A DNA stretch of 36,943 nucleotides. It comes from Pleurotus djamor. Taxonomy: Eukaryota > Basidiomycota > Agaricomycetes > Agaricales > Pleurotaceae. The notes under the pieces are model-generated. The model searched no databases, had not been told where the DNA came from, and was given only the letters and a program-made list of their open reading frames with translations. Every line of letters starts with the position of its first letter. Within the stretch, counting starts at the first letter, position 1. Shown here in pieces: positions 1-10,728 of the stretch. The stretch covers positions 1-36,943 of the forward strand of contig JAPEVF010000452.1 in assembly GCA_029747585.1 (NCBI GenBank). Reading direction: 5' to 3'. The translations under genes and the position numbers were made by a program.

Positions 1-48
1 TCCGATCTTTTTATTTCGCCGTCTAATGTCAGCACTCTACCGACTTAG

Positions 49-285
49 CATTGCTGGCACGCTGGAAAGGACTCTCGTTCCACCATCTCGAAAGTTCCAT
101 TCGAATTCAAAGGGCCCGAAGGTGAACATGCTCCAAAATGCTTGACGAAGGCCCCTGCGCTCTCTTCAGTAGGCTCTAGAAACGCGGACCAACTTAAACC
201 ACATACCAAGAAGTGCGTTACTTCCGAGTTGTTTGTAGCGAATAATTTTCGTCTTAGCCTGATCAATCTACGTGTTACAGGATAA
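49..285 (+). CDS. 3' terminal exon of a secreted-protein paralogue (partial, cut by window edge)
   Basis: This is the last exon of a gene that begins outside the window. An acceptor (...ACTTAG) precedes codon CAT at 49, and an open frame of 78 codons runs to TAA at 283-285. It starts HCWHAGKD and continues with an FEFK..EGE stretch, a Cys, then TK.P.LSS and LKPH. The last exon of the gene at 2341-4950 also starts HCWHAGKD after an intron and keeps the same order of short blocks. The two share about 23 of 24 nt at the start of the exon. I infer that two tandem copies of one gene family flank the mitochondrial gene at 602-1706. The function is unknown. The tail after LKPH differs between copies. 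Confidence 0.6.
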   Translation, partial: HCWHAGKDSRSTISKVPFEFKGPEGEHAPKCLTKAPALSSVGSRNADQLKPHTKKCVTSELFVANNFRLSLINLRVTG

Positions 286-601
286 CTGGCAAGCCACACA
301 AGGCGAAGTAGTGAACTTGCCTACAACTAGCCAAACTGTCACATAGTCGGAAAAGAGATGAAGATGACTAGCACGATAATCGAATGTAACCAATAGTTGC
401 ATTGTTCCTTTCATAGTCCAAGCAAACTTGTTGACATAACTTCGGCCTCAGTCTGCTGGGATACGATTTTAGTTGTCGATCACAGCTGGAGTTGCTGAGT
501 CAGCTTCTTCTCCTTCCGACAATGGTGCCGTCATGACGCGCAGTGCGGTTTGAGTCCATCCTCTCTTTTCTCTACTTGCCTCTTATCCAACTGGGAACGA
601 C
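286..601. other. Intergenic spacer
   Basis: This stretch lies between the end of the partial secreted-protein exon and the start of the mitochondrial gene. It should hold the terminator of one and the promoter of the other. I see no supported ORF, repeat or RNA gene. Confidence 0.5.
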
Positions 602-1706
602 ATGGCGTCACAAGCTACAAGGCCCATACGAATCATTGCCCTGCCTCTGACAAGAGCAACTCCAATACCTTCCGGGAGCGCGACGATACGCCCCCAGTTG
701 ACCTATTACCACTTCCAGATAACGACTCCTCCTTCCACATCCAAAGAGTATTCTCAGGCGCGAAAATGGGCTCCAGCAGGCGGGTGGGTGCGTTGGGCAT
801 CGGGAAAAGCGGCCAACATCTGGGATGGGTTTGGAAAGGCGCGAGAGGGATCCTGGAAGGTATGCTCGCGTGATGCCCGTTTTATTATCATTGCTAACGC
901 GTATTCTGTCTGGGTTTACGTAGCTCAAAGTCTATAGAACCGGGGAAAGGCTTGTGGATCGTATCGAATTCGAGGAGCTCGCTCTGAAAGGGATTGATCC
1001 TTCGTTTGGTCCTTCAATACGACATCCCGACTTCGGTGGACATTCGAGAGATGATATCAAGAGTAAACCGACGCTGAAGGTACACTTCAGCGTTTTAAAC
1101 TCGAGGTGTCAGTAAACTGAACTACTACGCGGCTGTAGATCCCCCTTCTCTACCCTCCTTCCATGCGTAGTCCGGATGCCACTTTGTCATATCTGCTTTC
1201 CATGGTTCAACACCGTGTTCCTAAACATCGGAAAGGCTTCTATACTTGGATGCTTTTAGCCCCATTCACCGCACCGTTTATGCTAATACGTACGTCACTT
1301 TACAATCGACGCACTACCTTTCTGATTCTGGAGCCAGCTATCATTCCTAATCTTCCTTTCTTCTACTGCGCGTGGAGATCGTGGCATCATTATAGAGGTT
1401 TGCTGCGCCTCTTCCTAGCCTGCTGTTCAATGTGAACTTACTTACTCTTTATGTATAGCCTATAGAGCATCCCAATACGTTCAAGCTCTCATAGAGAATG
1501 GGCACATGCACCCAGAGCCAAGCCCTGTGCTTGATAAACTATACGAAAACTCAAAATCCTCAACTACTACAGAGAAAGTCGACTCTTCCGAGTCGCCTCT
1601 GCTACTTACGCGCGACGTTGTTCCGAGACTACTCGAAGAACTCACTTTGAAGCAGGACGAGGGAAGCGATATTTATCGAGCCTTGGAGCAGGCCTCCAAT
1701 AGGTGA
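602..1706 (+). CDS. Mitochondrial K+/H+ exchange-related protein (Mit_KHE1 family)
   Basis: Five exons (602-859, 924-1079, 1139-1289, 1338-1397, 1459-1706) join in frame to give 290 residues; introns are 48-64 nt with GT/AG ends. The N-terminus (RIIALPLTR, then LTYYHFQ), the block KVYRTGERLVDRIEFEELALKG, and the hydrophobic part around WMLLAPFTAPFMLIPIIPNLPFFYCAWRSW are what I recall of fungal proteins in Pfam Mit_KHE1. That family is linked to potassium/proton exchange in the mitochondrial inner membrane; yeast YDL183C is a member. Two hydrophobic runs near residues 165-195 suggest membrane association. The ATG at 602 is used because the family starts at this position. The gene looks intact and sits between two copies of an unrelated secreted-protein gene. 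The family call is from memory. Confidence 0.85.
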
Positions 1707-2340
1707 TGAAGGCACAAATTTCCCTTGCAAATGATGTGGACTATCCGTGGGGCTGTTGTATGTTACAATTGTTATCGTAGCTCCATTCAACCCGTATCTG
1801 AGACATCCCTTTGACAAGCTGACATTATCCAGAACCCCGCGGCAGCTCTCTTCTCCTCAACTTTGCACGTTCAGCATGAAAATGAGCTGAGCTGAAAGCT
1901 CTGGTAGGAAATATGTGGTTTTCTTGCTTCCAAAAAGCAAGACATGGAAACAGTTGCATTGCCCTCTCTACTACCCCGGTTCAAGCCTCTTAAACTGTAG
2001 GCCGGATTTCGCTCTGGCCTCCGCCCATTCATGGCCGTGGTCGGGAGTTAGATGTGTATACAGGTCAGGTGATATCAAATCTGACGGTAGACTCGGGTTT
2101 TTGACTGCCTATCTTCTCGAGCGCGTAGTCTGAATTGGTGGCTAGCGTGACACACGATGTCTTCCACCAGCGCAAGTGTACGTGCTGCGTCCACTTATGA
2201 AGCTGAAGTCCCAGTTCTCATGTTCCAGTTGATGTTAGCCCCCATCTAATAGAATTCTCCTTGTGTCCACCACTGTCATGCTAACTGTCCCATCCACGAC
2301 ATAAATTAGATGCGAGACATTCAGTCCTCTCAGGAGGAAG
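1707..2340. other. Intergenic region with probable promoter of the secreted-protein gene
   Basis: About 630 bases without a supported gene. The last 60 bases carry an AT-rich stretch (CATAAATTAG near 2300-2310) about 35 nt before the ATG at 2341, a plausible core promoter. Short ORFs here show no recognisable protein. Confidence 0.4.
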
Positions 2341-4950
2341 ATGTATCCCATCTTGGTTTCTACCCTTCTGTTTGCGGCTTTGGCCCTCGCCTCTCCCGCA
2401 AATGACTGGAGCAAACCGTGCTTCGAGGGCGAATGTGCCTACGACAGCCCCGACCCTAAGATCTCGGCGGTCTTCAAGGTGGTGCGTCGCGTCTCTGCTC
2501 CCGTTACCATATGGTCTTCACGGCGAACCGTTCTAGCGAGGACATCCCAAGTCTATCACGGATATCACCCCCGCTGCAGGCTGGGTCATCCTTGACTGTG
2601 ATCCTCACACGTTGGAACAAGACATTCGCCTTGTTTGTCAAAGTCACGATGAATCCGGCTGTGAACACATGTTCAGCTACCATGGTCCAGAGGATAAACT
2701 CGTTCGCCTTCCCGATAGCGTGAGTCGTCTTCGATCTGGCAACGGCGAGGAACCTCATCGACTGACTCGCCGAGAAGTGTGGTCATGGTCCATTTGCTAG
2801 AATTGCCAGTGCGAAAGTCGCAGAGGACCAGTCAATTCCCGATCATATGGATCATAAAGTCGCGAAGAGAGATGGTGTGCCTCCTGTTGTTCACATTGTC
2901 ACCATCGACACAAACTTTGCTGCCATCGACATGTCGAAGTAAGGTCACCACCACGTTTGTCTATGATCTTACGTGAACACATCTAGGACCGGGCAGGTTG
3001 ATATGGCCTTTCAAGGGATCAATCTTCCGAAGTCCGTGCCCTTTCCACTCACTGTCGAACACCGCTGTTAAACATTCTGTTATTCCTAGTATCGATGCCA
3101 ATTTTGCTTTCGACGACAGTCATGATTTTTTCGGATGGCTCGTCGATAGGATCAAAGAACTTCACAACACCATCAGCACTGGAATACAGACCATCGGAAC
3201 AGTTTTCCAACACGTTGGTCATTGGGTATCAAATACTTGGACAAATGTGAAAGGTGTATAATTCTGCTTACCCTCAGAGTTCTCAGCTATATTGAATATC
3301 CCGAGTATAGAATTCGTCGGGAGTATCCCAGACAAACTCAAGAATGCAACAGCGTTCGACTTCAAAATGGACGTTGTACCGACTCAGACCATTAATCTTG
3401 TCGGCAACAATACCCAAGTCCTTCACATTGAACATGAGCCCACCAACTGCGAGGCTAAAATTGGAGGCGCTCTGAGCGTTACATTGGATGGCCATGCCTA
3501 TGCACAGGTCACCATTGGTGTTGTTATGACCGGACATGGTACGCGAGTCGCATACAATACTCTGATTGCGAATACTGGCCTAACTGCATCTTTTCCAGTT
3601 CTCCCATCGCCCACGGTTGGTAAACACTTTTCGGTATTCAACACTACTTATTGCTGCTACCTTGATTCATAGATAAAAGATTTCCACTTTGCCTTTGGTG
3701 AAGCTTTCGTCCTTCCTATCCCTCTGTCGGTTGAACTCATTCTTTCCTATCCATAAGATGTCAATGCCGACATCAACACGAAACTAAATGTCGCTGCCCA
3801 CCTCCATGTACGCTCGCCGCTTGCTAGACGAACCTCAAGACTCACCGAGACCTATCATAGGGAACCTTCCAATCAAAAAGGATACCTGTTTTCGAACTTG
3901 GTATCCCCATGTTCTCGATCCCGGGGTGGGCTTCAAGCCATCATTTTTTCCTGACTCCAGCTCAACTATATTCGTCCCGTAGTTTCTTTGAGCTTGGTCC
4001 ATGGGTTCAACTCGATTTGCAGGCTAAGGCCCATCTAGCGGTTGATTTTGAGGTCAACCTTGATATACAATACCACGTCCAGCACAGTAAGTCTCCTACC
4101 ATTGAATTAGCGACCACTGTTTACTTACAAAGCCTATTAATATAGTGCGCGTATGGTGGCCTGGGCGTGAAGATGACCCCGAACAACAACAAATGGAAAT
4201 GAAAGACAGTCAATACCGTAAGTCGCGGTACACCTTTACCATCCTATTGCGATCTGAACATACCAGCGTTGACACTGAGCGTTGACGCAAGCGTCAAAGC
4301 CAACGCCATCGTCGAAGGCCATATCATCCCGTCTGTCAAGCTGGGGATCAAGCTCGGCGAGAAGGCGCAAGCCTCCGCCTTCATCGAAGCTGATGCCCAT
4401 GCAAGATTGAGTCTCGCGGTCGATGCCGATGTTCAGGCCCATGCGAAGAGGGAATTTGTCGCACTAGATTCTTATCTGCCGCCATACGGGCACAACGCTA
4501 GGGATCTGACGTCAAGGTCTATGGATCATGAGGCATCTTCCAGTTTTACTGGCTGCATATGGCTGACTGCTGGAGTCGCTATCGCTGCCGGTGTTGAGGG
4601 AACACTGGGTTCTCTTGAAGCTCAGGCTAGAGCTACGATATGGAAGAGCCAAGAGCTGGACATCTTGGATGTAAGTCATTATCTGATATCACACCGACCA
4701 TGCTTAAAACTCGAGTATTGCGCAGCACTGCTGGCACGCTGGAAAGGATGCGCATTCTCAATCTAGACTGACAAGACCAAATTTCGAGTTTGCCGATAAA
4801 GAAGGTGAAACCACTGCTACGTGTACAACCAAGAAGTCCCCCCCGCTCTCGTCAATGAGTGGTACAGAGACCGAACTAAAGCCTCATCGCCATATGTATG
4901 TTTCTTGGGCACAATCACAAGCGGAGAAATGGGAGCTGATCATCCTTTAA
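2341..4950 (+). CDS. Secreted protein of an agaricomycete multi-exon family, about 674 aa, one apparent frameshift
   Basis: The start has a signal peptide (MYPILVSTLLFAALALAS). I place exons at 2341-2481, 2537-2719, 2778-2938, 2987-3253, 3287-3615, 3673-3697, 3758-3807, 3861-3925, 3983-4086, 4146-4217, 4267-4670 and 4726-4950. Blocks in order include DITPAAGW, ILDCDPHTLEQDIRLVC, VRLPDSCG, IDTNFAAIDMSKTGQV, IKDFHFAF, FELGIPMFSIPG, LDLQAKAHLAVDF, SVDASVKANAIVEGHIIPSV, SSFTGC and HCWHAGKD. I recall this order from many uncharacterised secreted agaricomycete proteins (possibly the DUF7029/DUF7223 group; not checked). The spliced length is one base too long: the frame changes at about 3063 with no usable intron. 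The 33-nt intron at 3254-3286 and the GTTGGT donor at 3616 are also weak. This may be a pseudogene, or one sequencing error in a live gene. Function unknown. Confidence 0.65.
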
Positions 4951-5625
4951 TTCTAGTCTCACTGGTAATGCAGTGGGCCACAAGGGAGCCAAGGCACACG
5001 GTTCATCAACCTGACCTAGTAGTTTTTGGGGATGTCAGTCCTCGGCACAGCGCGCTTAGGCTGGAATTGAGATGAGATATGGTCTGAACCTGTCAAATAG
5101 ATTCGATGTTTCCTGACTCACATGCTTCAGAAGTCATCCCCAGAATCCAAATGGACGTCTTCAAGTCTGAATATTCCACGTTTTGAGACTGGGGATGTTC
5201 TCGTCTGAATTGTCTGCTCCATGTCATAAGGACCTTCGTACAATGCTACAGATGCCTCGAACACCAAGGACATGAAACGAATAGAAATTACTTTGAACCT
5301 CAAGCAAGGCCTTCAACTGTTCCCAAAAATCTGCTCTCTCTCGCATCCTCCGACGGGACAAGCATGTAATCGATGTGGATAAAGTGGGAAAACCCTCTGA
5401 GAGTTGGGATATAGGTTTATAGATGGGGGCATCGTTTACAGGTATTGAGTTCGTGGCCGCTTCCAGCATGACGAAGGATGAGTCCAAGGTATCGGAGGGA
5501 GTCACAACAACTTTGGTGTGTTCTGGCTTGCACCCAAGGTACTACACCGTAGGCAACTGATGAGCTAATTTTCGGTGAGTCGAAGGTGAAAAGAGACATA
5601 TATGCGTGCAAATACTCACGAAAAA
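4951..5625. other. Intergenic region between convergent genes
   Basis: This lies between the stop of the secreted-protein gene (+) and the stop of F-box gene A (-), so it should hold two terminators. A minus-strand ORF at 5224-5505 (93 residues) has no recognisable domain. On the minus strand, about 25 nt just past the stop of gene A (starting GTGAGT) matches the same place after gene B; this marks the 3' edge of the A/B duplication. Confidence 0.35.
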
Positions 5626-6891
5626 TCAAAACCAACACCGCTGTGCGAATTGAAGCAGCCCTCTCTCTTTCACTCGAGGCATCTTGTTTGAGATGCGCAC
5701 CACAAACTCTTTGTATGAGAGGGCTATCCGCCCAATGGGCATCTCGATGGTCAATGACTTCAAACTGGGAACGTTCAAGTGCTTGTCGTCGCCAAAAAGG
5801 TCGTCTAGAGCGTGCCAGAATTGGAGTCGGTCTTCTGTACCTTCGAGGTCTGATGCATCGACGAACATAGCGTGGATTGATATTCTGCGCAGGCTGGCAT
5901 TATTGGAAAGTTGATTGAGGATTTGGAGGATACGAGGGAATGCAACCGCACGGCGTCCGCCCAGTCCAGCGTAAGCAAGGCCGACTCCCAGACGAAATTC
6001 CTCGAGGTTCGGATACTGGTGTAGGTCGATTTCAGAGACAAAAGCGTCTATGTATCAGGGTGCGACGTAAAGCCTTCAGCACGTCTCCTGAGAATGATTG
6101 ACGAGACAAAGCGTACCTGAAGCTGAAACGTTATCGACCGTAAAACGGAATGTCAGACTACGAAGATGTCTCCCGGAGTCCTCAAGTGCTATTTTGAGCG
6201 GTCTAATGGACGGCGCAGATAGATCTGACACAGTGAGTGATTCGAGTTTGGGAACCTCGTCGGTTGGGATGGTTCGTCCGACTGGGTAAAGCATACCGAA
6301 TGCACTTTGAACCGTCAAAGTCCTGCCAGTGATGCTGAGAGCCTTCAGTGTCGAAGGGAGCATCGCGCCGCTGACAACTCCAACCAAAGGGATGGAGAAA
6401 TTGACCTCGGAGAAGCACAGGGACTCCAATTCGGCAAAAGTACGCGCAAACACCTCGATGGACCGCATCTGCCACATTCCCCCATGGGCGACCAATGCTT
6501 TGACTCCAGGCAGCTTGGATCTCATCCAAGACTGCATCCCTTGCACATCTGCGCGCGGTCTGATCCACTGTATCTTGACTGTGTTGACATTCGGAAAGAT
6601 TGGCAGAGTTTGAGCGATGGCGGAATCAAAGGAAATGCGTATGTCGGAATCGCTCGCATTTTTACCAGAGATTGTCAGGTAGCGGACATTGTCGATAATC
6701 GTAGTATGGGGAGAGTGGATGAGATCCCAGAAACGGAACGCAGAATTGAGATGAACAGTGACCGTGTGGAACAAGCGATGTCGACAAGACAACGCCCAGA
6801 TCCGCGAGGTGAGGCTGACGCGACCAAGCACCCGCACACTCTCTGGCAACCAGAAGACAACATTCTCAACAAGTTCTGGTGGAAAGTACAT
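5626..6891 (-). CDS. F-box-like protein, tandem copy A
   Basis: Two exons (6891-6117 and 6047-5626) separated by a 69-nt intron (donor GTACGC) give 398 residues. The protein opens with an F-box-like segment (FPPELVENVV, then VSLTSRIWALSC and LFHTVTV, residues 2-45). It continues with leucine-rich, irregular repeats and ends PRVKERGLLQF...WF. F-box proteins bind Skp1 and bring substrates to SCF ubiquitin ligases; the substrate is unknown. I chose ATG 6891 because reading further upstream would need a TTG start and is not required for the domain. Gene B (7383-8623) has the same intron position, the same length of second exon and clearly similar sequence. The two are direct tandem duplicates. 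A degraded copy of the neighbouring transporter's 3' end lies just upstream. Confidence 0.8.
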
Positions 6892-6949
6892 TGTGTTGGG
6901 ACTAGAACCCGAAGAGTCATACAACAACGTTGATACAACGTGCAAATAT

Positions 6950-7065
6950 GTAGTTGGTAAATAGCCCAGAATTCAACAAATGATGTCTTTCCAACAGCCC
7001 AAAAAACACCACCCCCGCTCAAAGCCTAGACGAGTCNTTTTTTTCGGAGCTGGCGTTTCTAGAGA
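6950..7065 (-). pseudogene. Degraded copy of the 3' end of the transporter gene
   Basis: On the minus strand this stretch contains AGAAACGCCAG(C/T)TCCGAAAAA, then TTTGAGCGG(G/A)GGTGGT, TTTGGGCTGTTGG and GAATTCTGGGCTATTTACC. The same blocks, in the same order, form the last codons and 3' flank of the membrane-protein gene at 8716-10396. Blocks between them are deleted, and an N lies at 7037. The remnant shows that the duplication that made F-box genes A and B also copied the end of the gene upstream of B. It cannot code for anything useful. Confidence 0.7.
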
Positions 7066-7382
7066 TACTGGATACATTCTTTGCCTTACAACAGTATGCT
7101 TTGACATATAAATGACCGATTCGATGCGTCGGGACCAGAGCTTTGATGACAGGACTCTACGAGGGTTGGGCTCATAGATTTGGGCCTGATTTACATGGTT
7201 TGGGAGGTACGTATCAGCGTCGAACATGAGGAAGGAAGAGGCCGTCCATGGTGAGATCGCCAAGCCTTTATGGTGGTCCGGTTCATCGATCATCTTCCAG
7301 TGCACTGCAGCGTGCAAGGGTCATCGAGGCCTTCGTCAGTAGCTGACGAGTACTATATGTGCGTGTAAGTACTCACGAGAAA
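7066..7382. other. Spacer downstream of F-box gene B
   Basis: About 317 bases between the transporter remnant and the stop of gene B. The minus strand stays open over much of it (about 114 codons, 6973-7317), but the frame crosses the N at 7037 and the remnant. I recognise no domain and treat it as chance. Confidence 0.35.
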
Positions 7383-8623
7383 TTAAAACCAACTTTGTTG
7401 TTCAAACTGAAGTAACCCTCTCTCCTTCACCCGAGGCAACTTGTTCGACATATACGCCACGAATTCTTCATATGAGAGGGGGCTGTCATCTCGAGGTGTC
7501 ATCTCTATGATCAGCGACTTCAATCCAGGAAAGTTCGAGTTCTTGCCGTCGCCAAATAAGACATCAACAGCGTGCCAGAAGTGGGCTCGGTCTTCAGTCC
7601 CATCAAGGTCCGAAGCATACATGAACAGCGCAGCGATGGTTACACTGCGCAGTTTGGTGTGGTTTGATAGTTGGTTAAAGAGTCGAAGGATGTCAGGCAA
7701 TGAAGCTATATGCCCATCGGGTCCGGTGTACGCCAGACCGACCCCAATTCGAAATTTCTCAAGGTTTGGGTTTTGGCGTAGGTCTATCATGGAGACGAAC
7801 TGCCCTATGGCGCAAAGTTAGTAGAAGGTTCAATTTAGTGGATGAAAAAGTAAGTCGCACCCGAGACGGAGGCATTGTTATCGATATCCGGAAAACGAAA
7901 GGTCAAACTGCGAAGGTGACCACTAGAGTCCCTGAGGGCGAGTTTGACTGGATCTATGGAGCGCGTGGACAAAGTAAAGAGGGCGAGGGATTCGAGTTTT
8001 GGAACCTCGTGGGCTGGGACGTTTCGTCCAGATGGATAAAGGATACCAAGGACAAGGATAGAGCTACCAAAAAGGCTGAGAGCTTTCAGCGTCGGAGGGA
8101 GCGTGGTTCCTCTGACAGACCCGACTGGATGGTCGAAAAGCACCTCCGAGAGGTACAAGGACTCCAACCCAGGGAAACTACGCACGAACTCCTCAATCGA
8201 CTGCGACCGGCACACTGTCATCCCGCAGATGACCAATTCTTTGATTCCAGGCAACTTGGATCGCATCCAAGACTGCATTCCTCGTATATCTGCATGAGAT
8301 GAGATACGCTGGACCCCGACGGTCCCGACATTCGGAAAGATTGGCAGCGTTTGTGCGATGGCGGAATCAAAGGCAAGGTAATCGCTTGCATCTCCAGCGC
8401 AGAAAGTCAAAGAGGGGATATTGTCGATGAGCGTATTATGGGGAGAGTGGACGAGATCCCAGAATTGGGACGCAGAGTTGAGCTGAACGATAACCGTGTG
8501 GAACAATCGAGGTCGACAAGATAATGCCCAAATCCGTGAGGCGAGGCTGACGCGACCGAGGGTGGATTTGTCCTCTCGCAGCCAACGAACGACATCCTCA
8601 ACAAGTTCTGGTGGAAAATGCAT
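7383..8623 (-). CDS. F-box-like protein, tandem copy B
   Basis: Two exons (8623-7861 and 7804-7383) with a 56-nt intron (donor GTGCGA) give 394 residues. The F-box-like start is FPPELVEDVV..., with VSLASRIWALSC and LFHTVIV. The rest is leucine-rich with segments such as MRSKLPGIKELVICG, and it ends PRVKERGLLQFEQQSWF. Gene A is its tandem copy; the second exons are both 422 nt. ATG 8623 is preferred because the only longer frame starts with TTG. The start lies 92 nt downstream of the transporter's stop on the same strand, so the promoter is very short or overlaps that gene's 3' end. The role is presumably substrate choice for an SCF ubiquitin ligase. Confidence 0.8.
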
Positions 8624-8715
8624 ACTGTGGTGGCCGGAAACCGAAGAGTCATGCAGCAACGTTGATACAACATACAAATAATTGGTAAATAGCCCAGAAT
8701 TCAACGATTACATCT

Positions 8716-10396
8716 TCACCACTTCCCAGCGATCCTACCAACAGCCCAGAAAATACCACCTCCGCTCAAAGGAACAACCATGATCCAAGCACCCAGATCC
8801 CAAACAAGTCTTTTTCGGAACTGGCGTTTCTGGAGAAGACGCTCTTTGCGCTGCAAGAGTTCGTCATTGGCTGATATTGGTGTTGAGGGCTCGGGATGTG
8901 CGGGGGAGTGTGTTGTGATGGGGGTGGATGGGTGGGTTGGTACAATGATCGACAGAGGGCGTTTGAAATTGTGGACAACAATGTGGAGGAAAGCTGCAGG
9001 AGGTATCCAGTGTTAGACGGACAATGATAAAAATCGGAGGAGTGACTGACCAGGGACGAAAAATGTGCTACAAAGAGTGAGGATCAAAGCTAGGTTGTTT
9101 ACAACGGATAGTAGGAACGCGGGTAGGATAGAGGATGCCAACAGCAGGACAACCATCACTGTCTTCGTGACGGTAGGTCCTGTAAGATGGTGGAGCCGCT
9201 GGGGAATAGGAAGGGTCGGCATAGAAATGATAAGCGGCGGGATCGCCAGGAGGAGTGTGATAGTCTGGAATATGGCGATCGGCTGCTTTGTCTGAGGCAC
9301 GCCACGACCAGATGGCGGCTGCAAAGAGGTCCCAGACGACTCAATAATCGAGACATGAACATGATGGCTATCTGCTTACCGCTGAATCCTTGCTTAGAGT
9401 GCTGAAGAAGGCTAGAGGGAGGATCATGCATGTTGCTACCGCCAAGGAGAGAAGCGAGAGCGTATCGAAGCTACGATACTTGGGAGACTTGGATGCGACA
9501 GTCGGGGGCTTGTAGCGAGCCAAGGCAGAGGATAGATGGAGTGTGGTCGGACGAGTGTAGGCGAACGCTATCACGGTAACGCCCTGCCAAAGCATGCCCA
9601 TGCTAGGCCAACCGGCCGACGAACGCAGGGTTCCATGGGCGTGAGCAATGGCGACACAGATGAACCACGCGATGTAGGAGATGATGGATACGCTCGAGGC
9701 GAAGATAATTCTGAGGGAAGAGAAGGAAAGTGTGGTAGATAGGGGAAGTAAAGGAACGCCGAAAAGGATAGTGAGGACCAGCCGTGGTGATATGCTGAGA
9801 GCTTTGGGAACGAGTGGAAGGATGTTGTTTATGGCCTCTGTACAATGATTTCAGCTACCACAACCCTATGACACTGAAATGACAGACGTACCTTGGAAAT
9901 ATACGATACAAAGCAGCAACCGGGTAGCTCCAACGCAGAGTTTGGTGACGCGCCTGAGCATATTCCGGTGCTTCTCCTTGCCCCTCCCCCTCGCGAATAC
10001 TTGCGGTACAATGTCTTCCATCGCATGCTTTCTCAGATGCCGCGAAAGTAGGTAACACAAATGCTGAGAGAATGCAGAAGCCAACGCAAACACCAATATC
10101 CCAGGCAATGCGTATTTCAGGGGCATGGCGGCGCTGGGTATAAGCATGGCACCGAGCTTAAGCAGAGGTGACAGTAGATGAAGAAAGACGATCGACGGGC
10201 TCAGGGGAGACACCGAAGGCTTGGCGACGACTTGAAACTGAGGCTCGTCGCTGTTATCCTCGACGGGGGAATTGTCGCCAAAGTAGTCGTCATCGTCGTC
10301 GTCGTGAACAAGGATAAGTGCAGTAGACGAGTCGAGGTGAGATATTTCGAGGGATGAACGATCCGAATCCTCTGAAAAGCGTCGGTCGGTAGCCAT
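8716..10396 (-). CDS. Multi-pass membrane protein resembling basidiomycete amino-acid transporters
   Basis: Four exons (10396-9892, 9837-9380, 9318-9051, 8993-8716) join in frame to 502 residues; introns are 54-61 nt. The N-terminus is acidic and hydrophilic (a run of Asp, then DYFGDNSPVEDNSDE). Many hydrophobic helices follow: IVFLHLLSPLLKLGAMLI, ALPGILVFALASAF, LVLTILFGVPLLPL, IISYIAWFICVAIAHAHG, WQGVTVIAFAYT, LLSLAVATCMILPLAFF, IAIFQTITLLLAIPPLI, VMVVLLLASSILPAFLL. The C-terminus has a basic coiled stretch (ELLQRKERLLQKRQ) and a last hydrophobic segment (WDLGAWIMVVPLSGGG). I recall basidiomycete proteins of this shape labelled amino-acid transporter transmembrane domain (Aa_trans). Substrate and location (vacuole or plasma membrane) cannot be told. 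An in-frame upstream start near 10525 is possible but adds no domain. Confidence 0.75.
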
Positions 10397-10728
10397 GAGG
10401 AAGAGGAACGAGGAGGAGAACAAGTGAAAATCCCTGGAAATGGCGATCGCATGGAAACAATAGTGACCCTTGTGGGAAAAAGCTAATTTATGGAGACAAT
10501 TTACGTCCTCGTTTAACGCCGTCACTTGTCAGTCCGTTCTTCAACGCTTCCGTACCGTAGGACGTACCCGCTCCCGCTCCCGGTATGCGTCTCTCCTAAA
10601 CAAATGTGTATAAGTCCCAGCGCGAGGCTTCCCAGCCACTTGCTATCTTTCTTCCTCTTACCATCATCATCAACAAGTTTTTTGTCCAACGCACTTTCCC
10701 CATAAACCTCGAACTTCTTCTCTCAGTC
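10397..10728. promoter_or_regulatory. Divergent promoter region
   Basis: This is the 332 bases between the starts of the transporter gene (-) and the hypothetical gene (+). It must carry both promoters. The side near each start is pyrimidine-rich on its coding strand, as is usual for fungal 5' leaders, and a CCGCTCCCGCTCCCG run lies near 10567-10581. I see no clear TATA box. Confidence 0.45.

Noticed and set aside
3808..3925. A second apparent frameshift in the secreted-protein gene (KGYL to ELGIPM)
   Set aside because: An intron at 3808-3860 (GTACGC...CATAG) removes it; the joined product reads GTFQSKRIPVFELGIPMFSIPG in one frame.
6307..6933. Plus-strand frame of 208 codons
   Set aside because: It lies antisense to F-box gene A, whose exon, intron and paralogue are well supported.
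7700..8302. Plus-strand frame of 200 codons
   Set aside because: Antisense to F-box gene B; no domain and not conserved in the A copy as a frame.
10606..10728. Extended start for the 10729 gene
   Set aside because: It would need a GTG start; the segment reads like a pyrimidine-rich leader and ATG 10729 is the first Met in frame.
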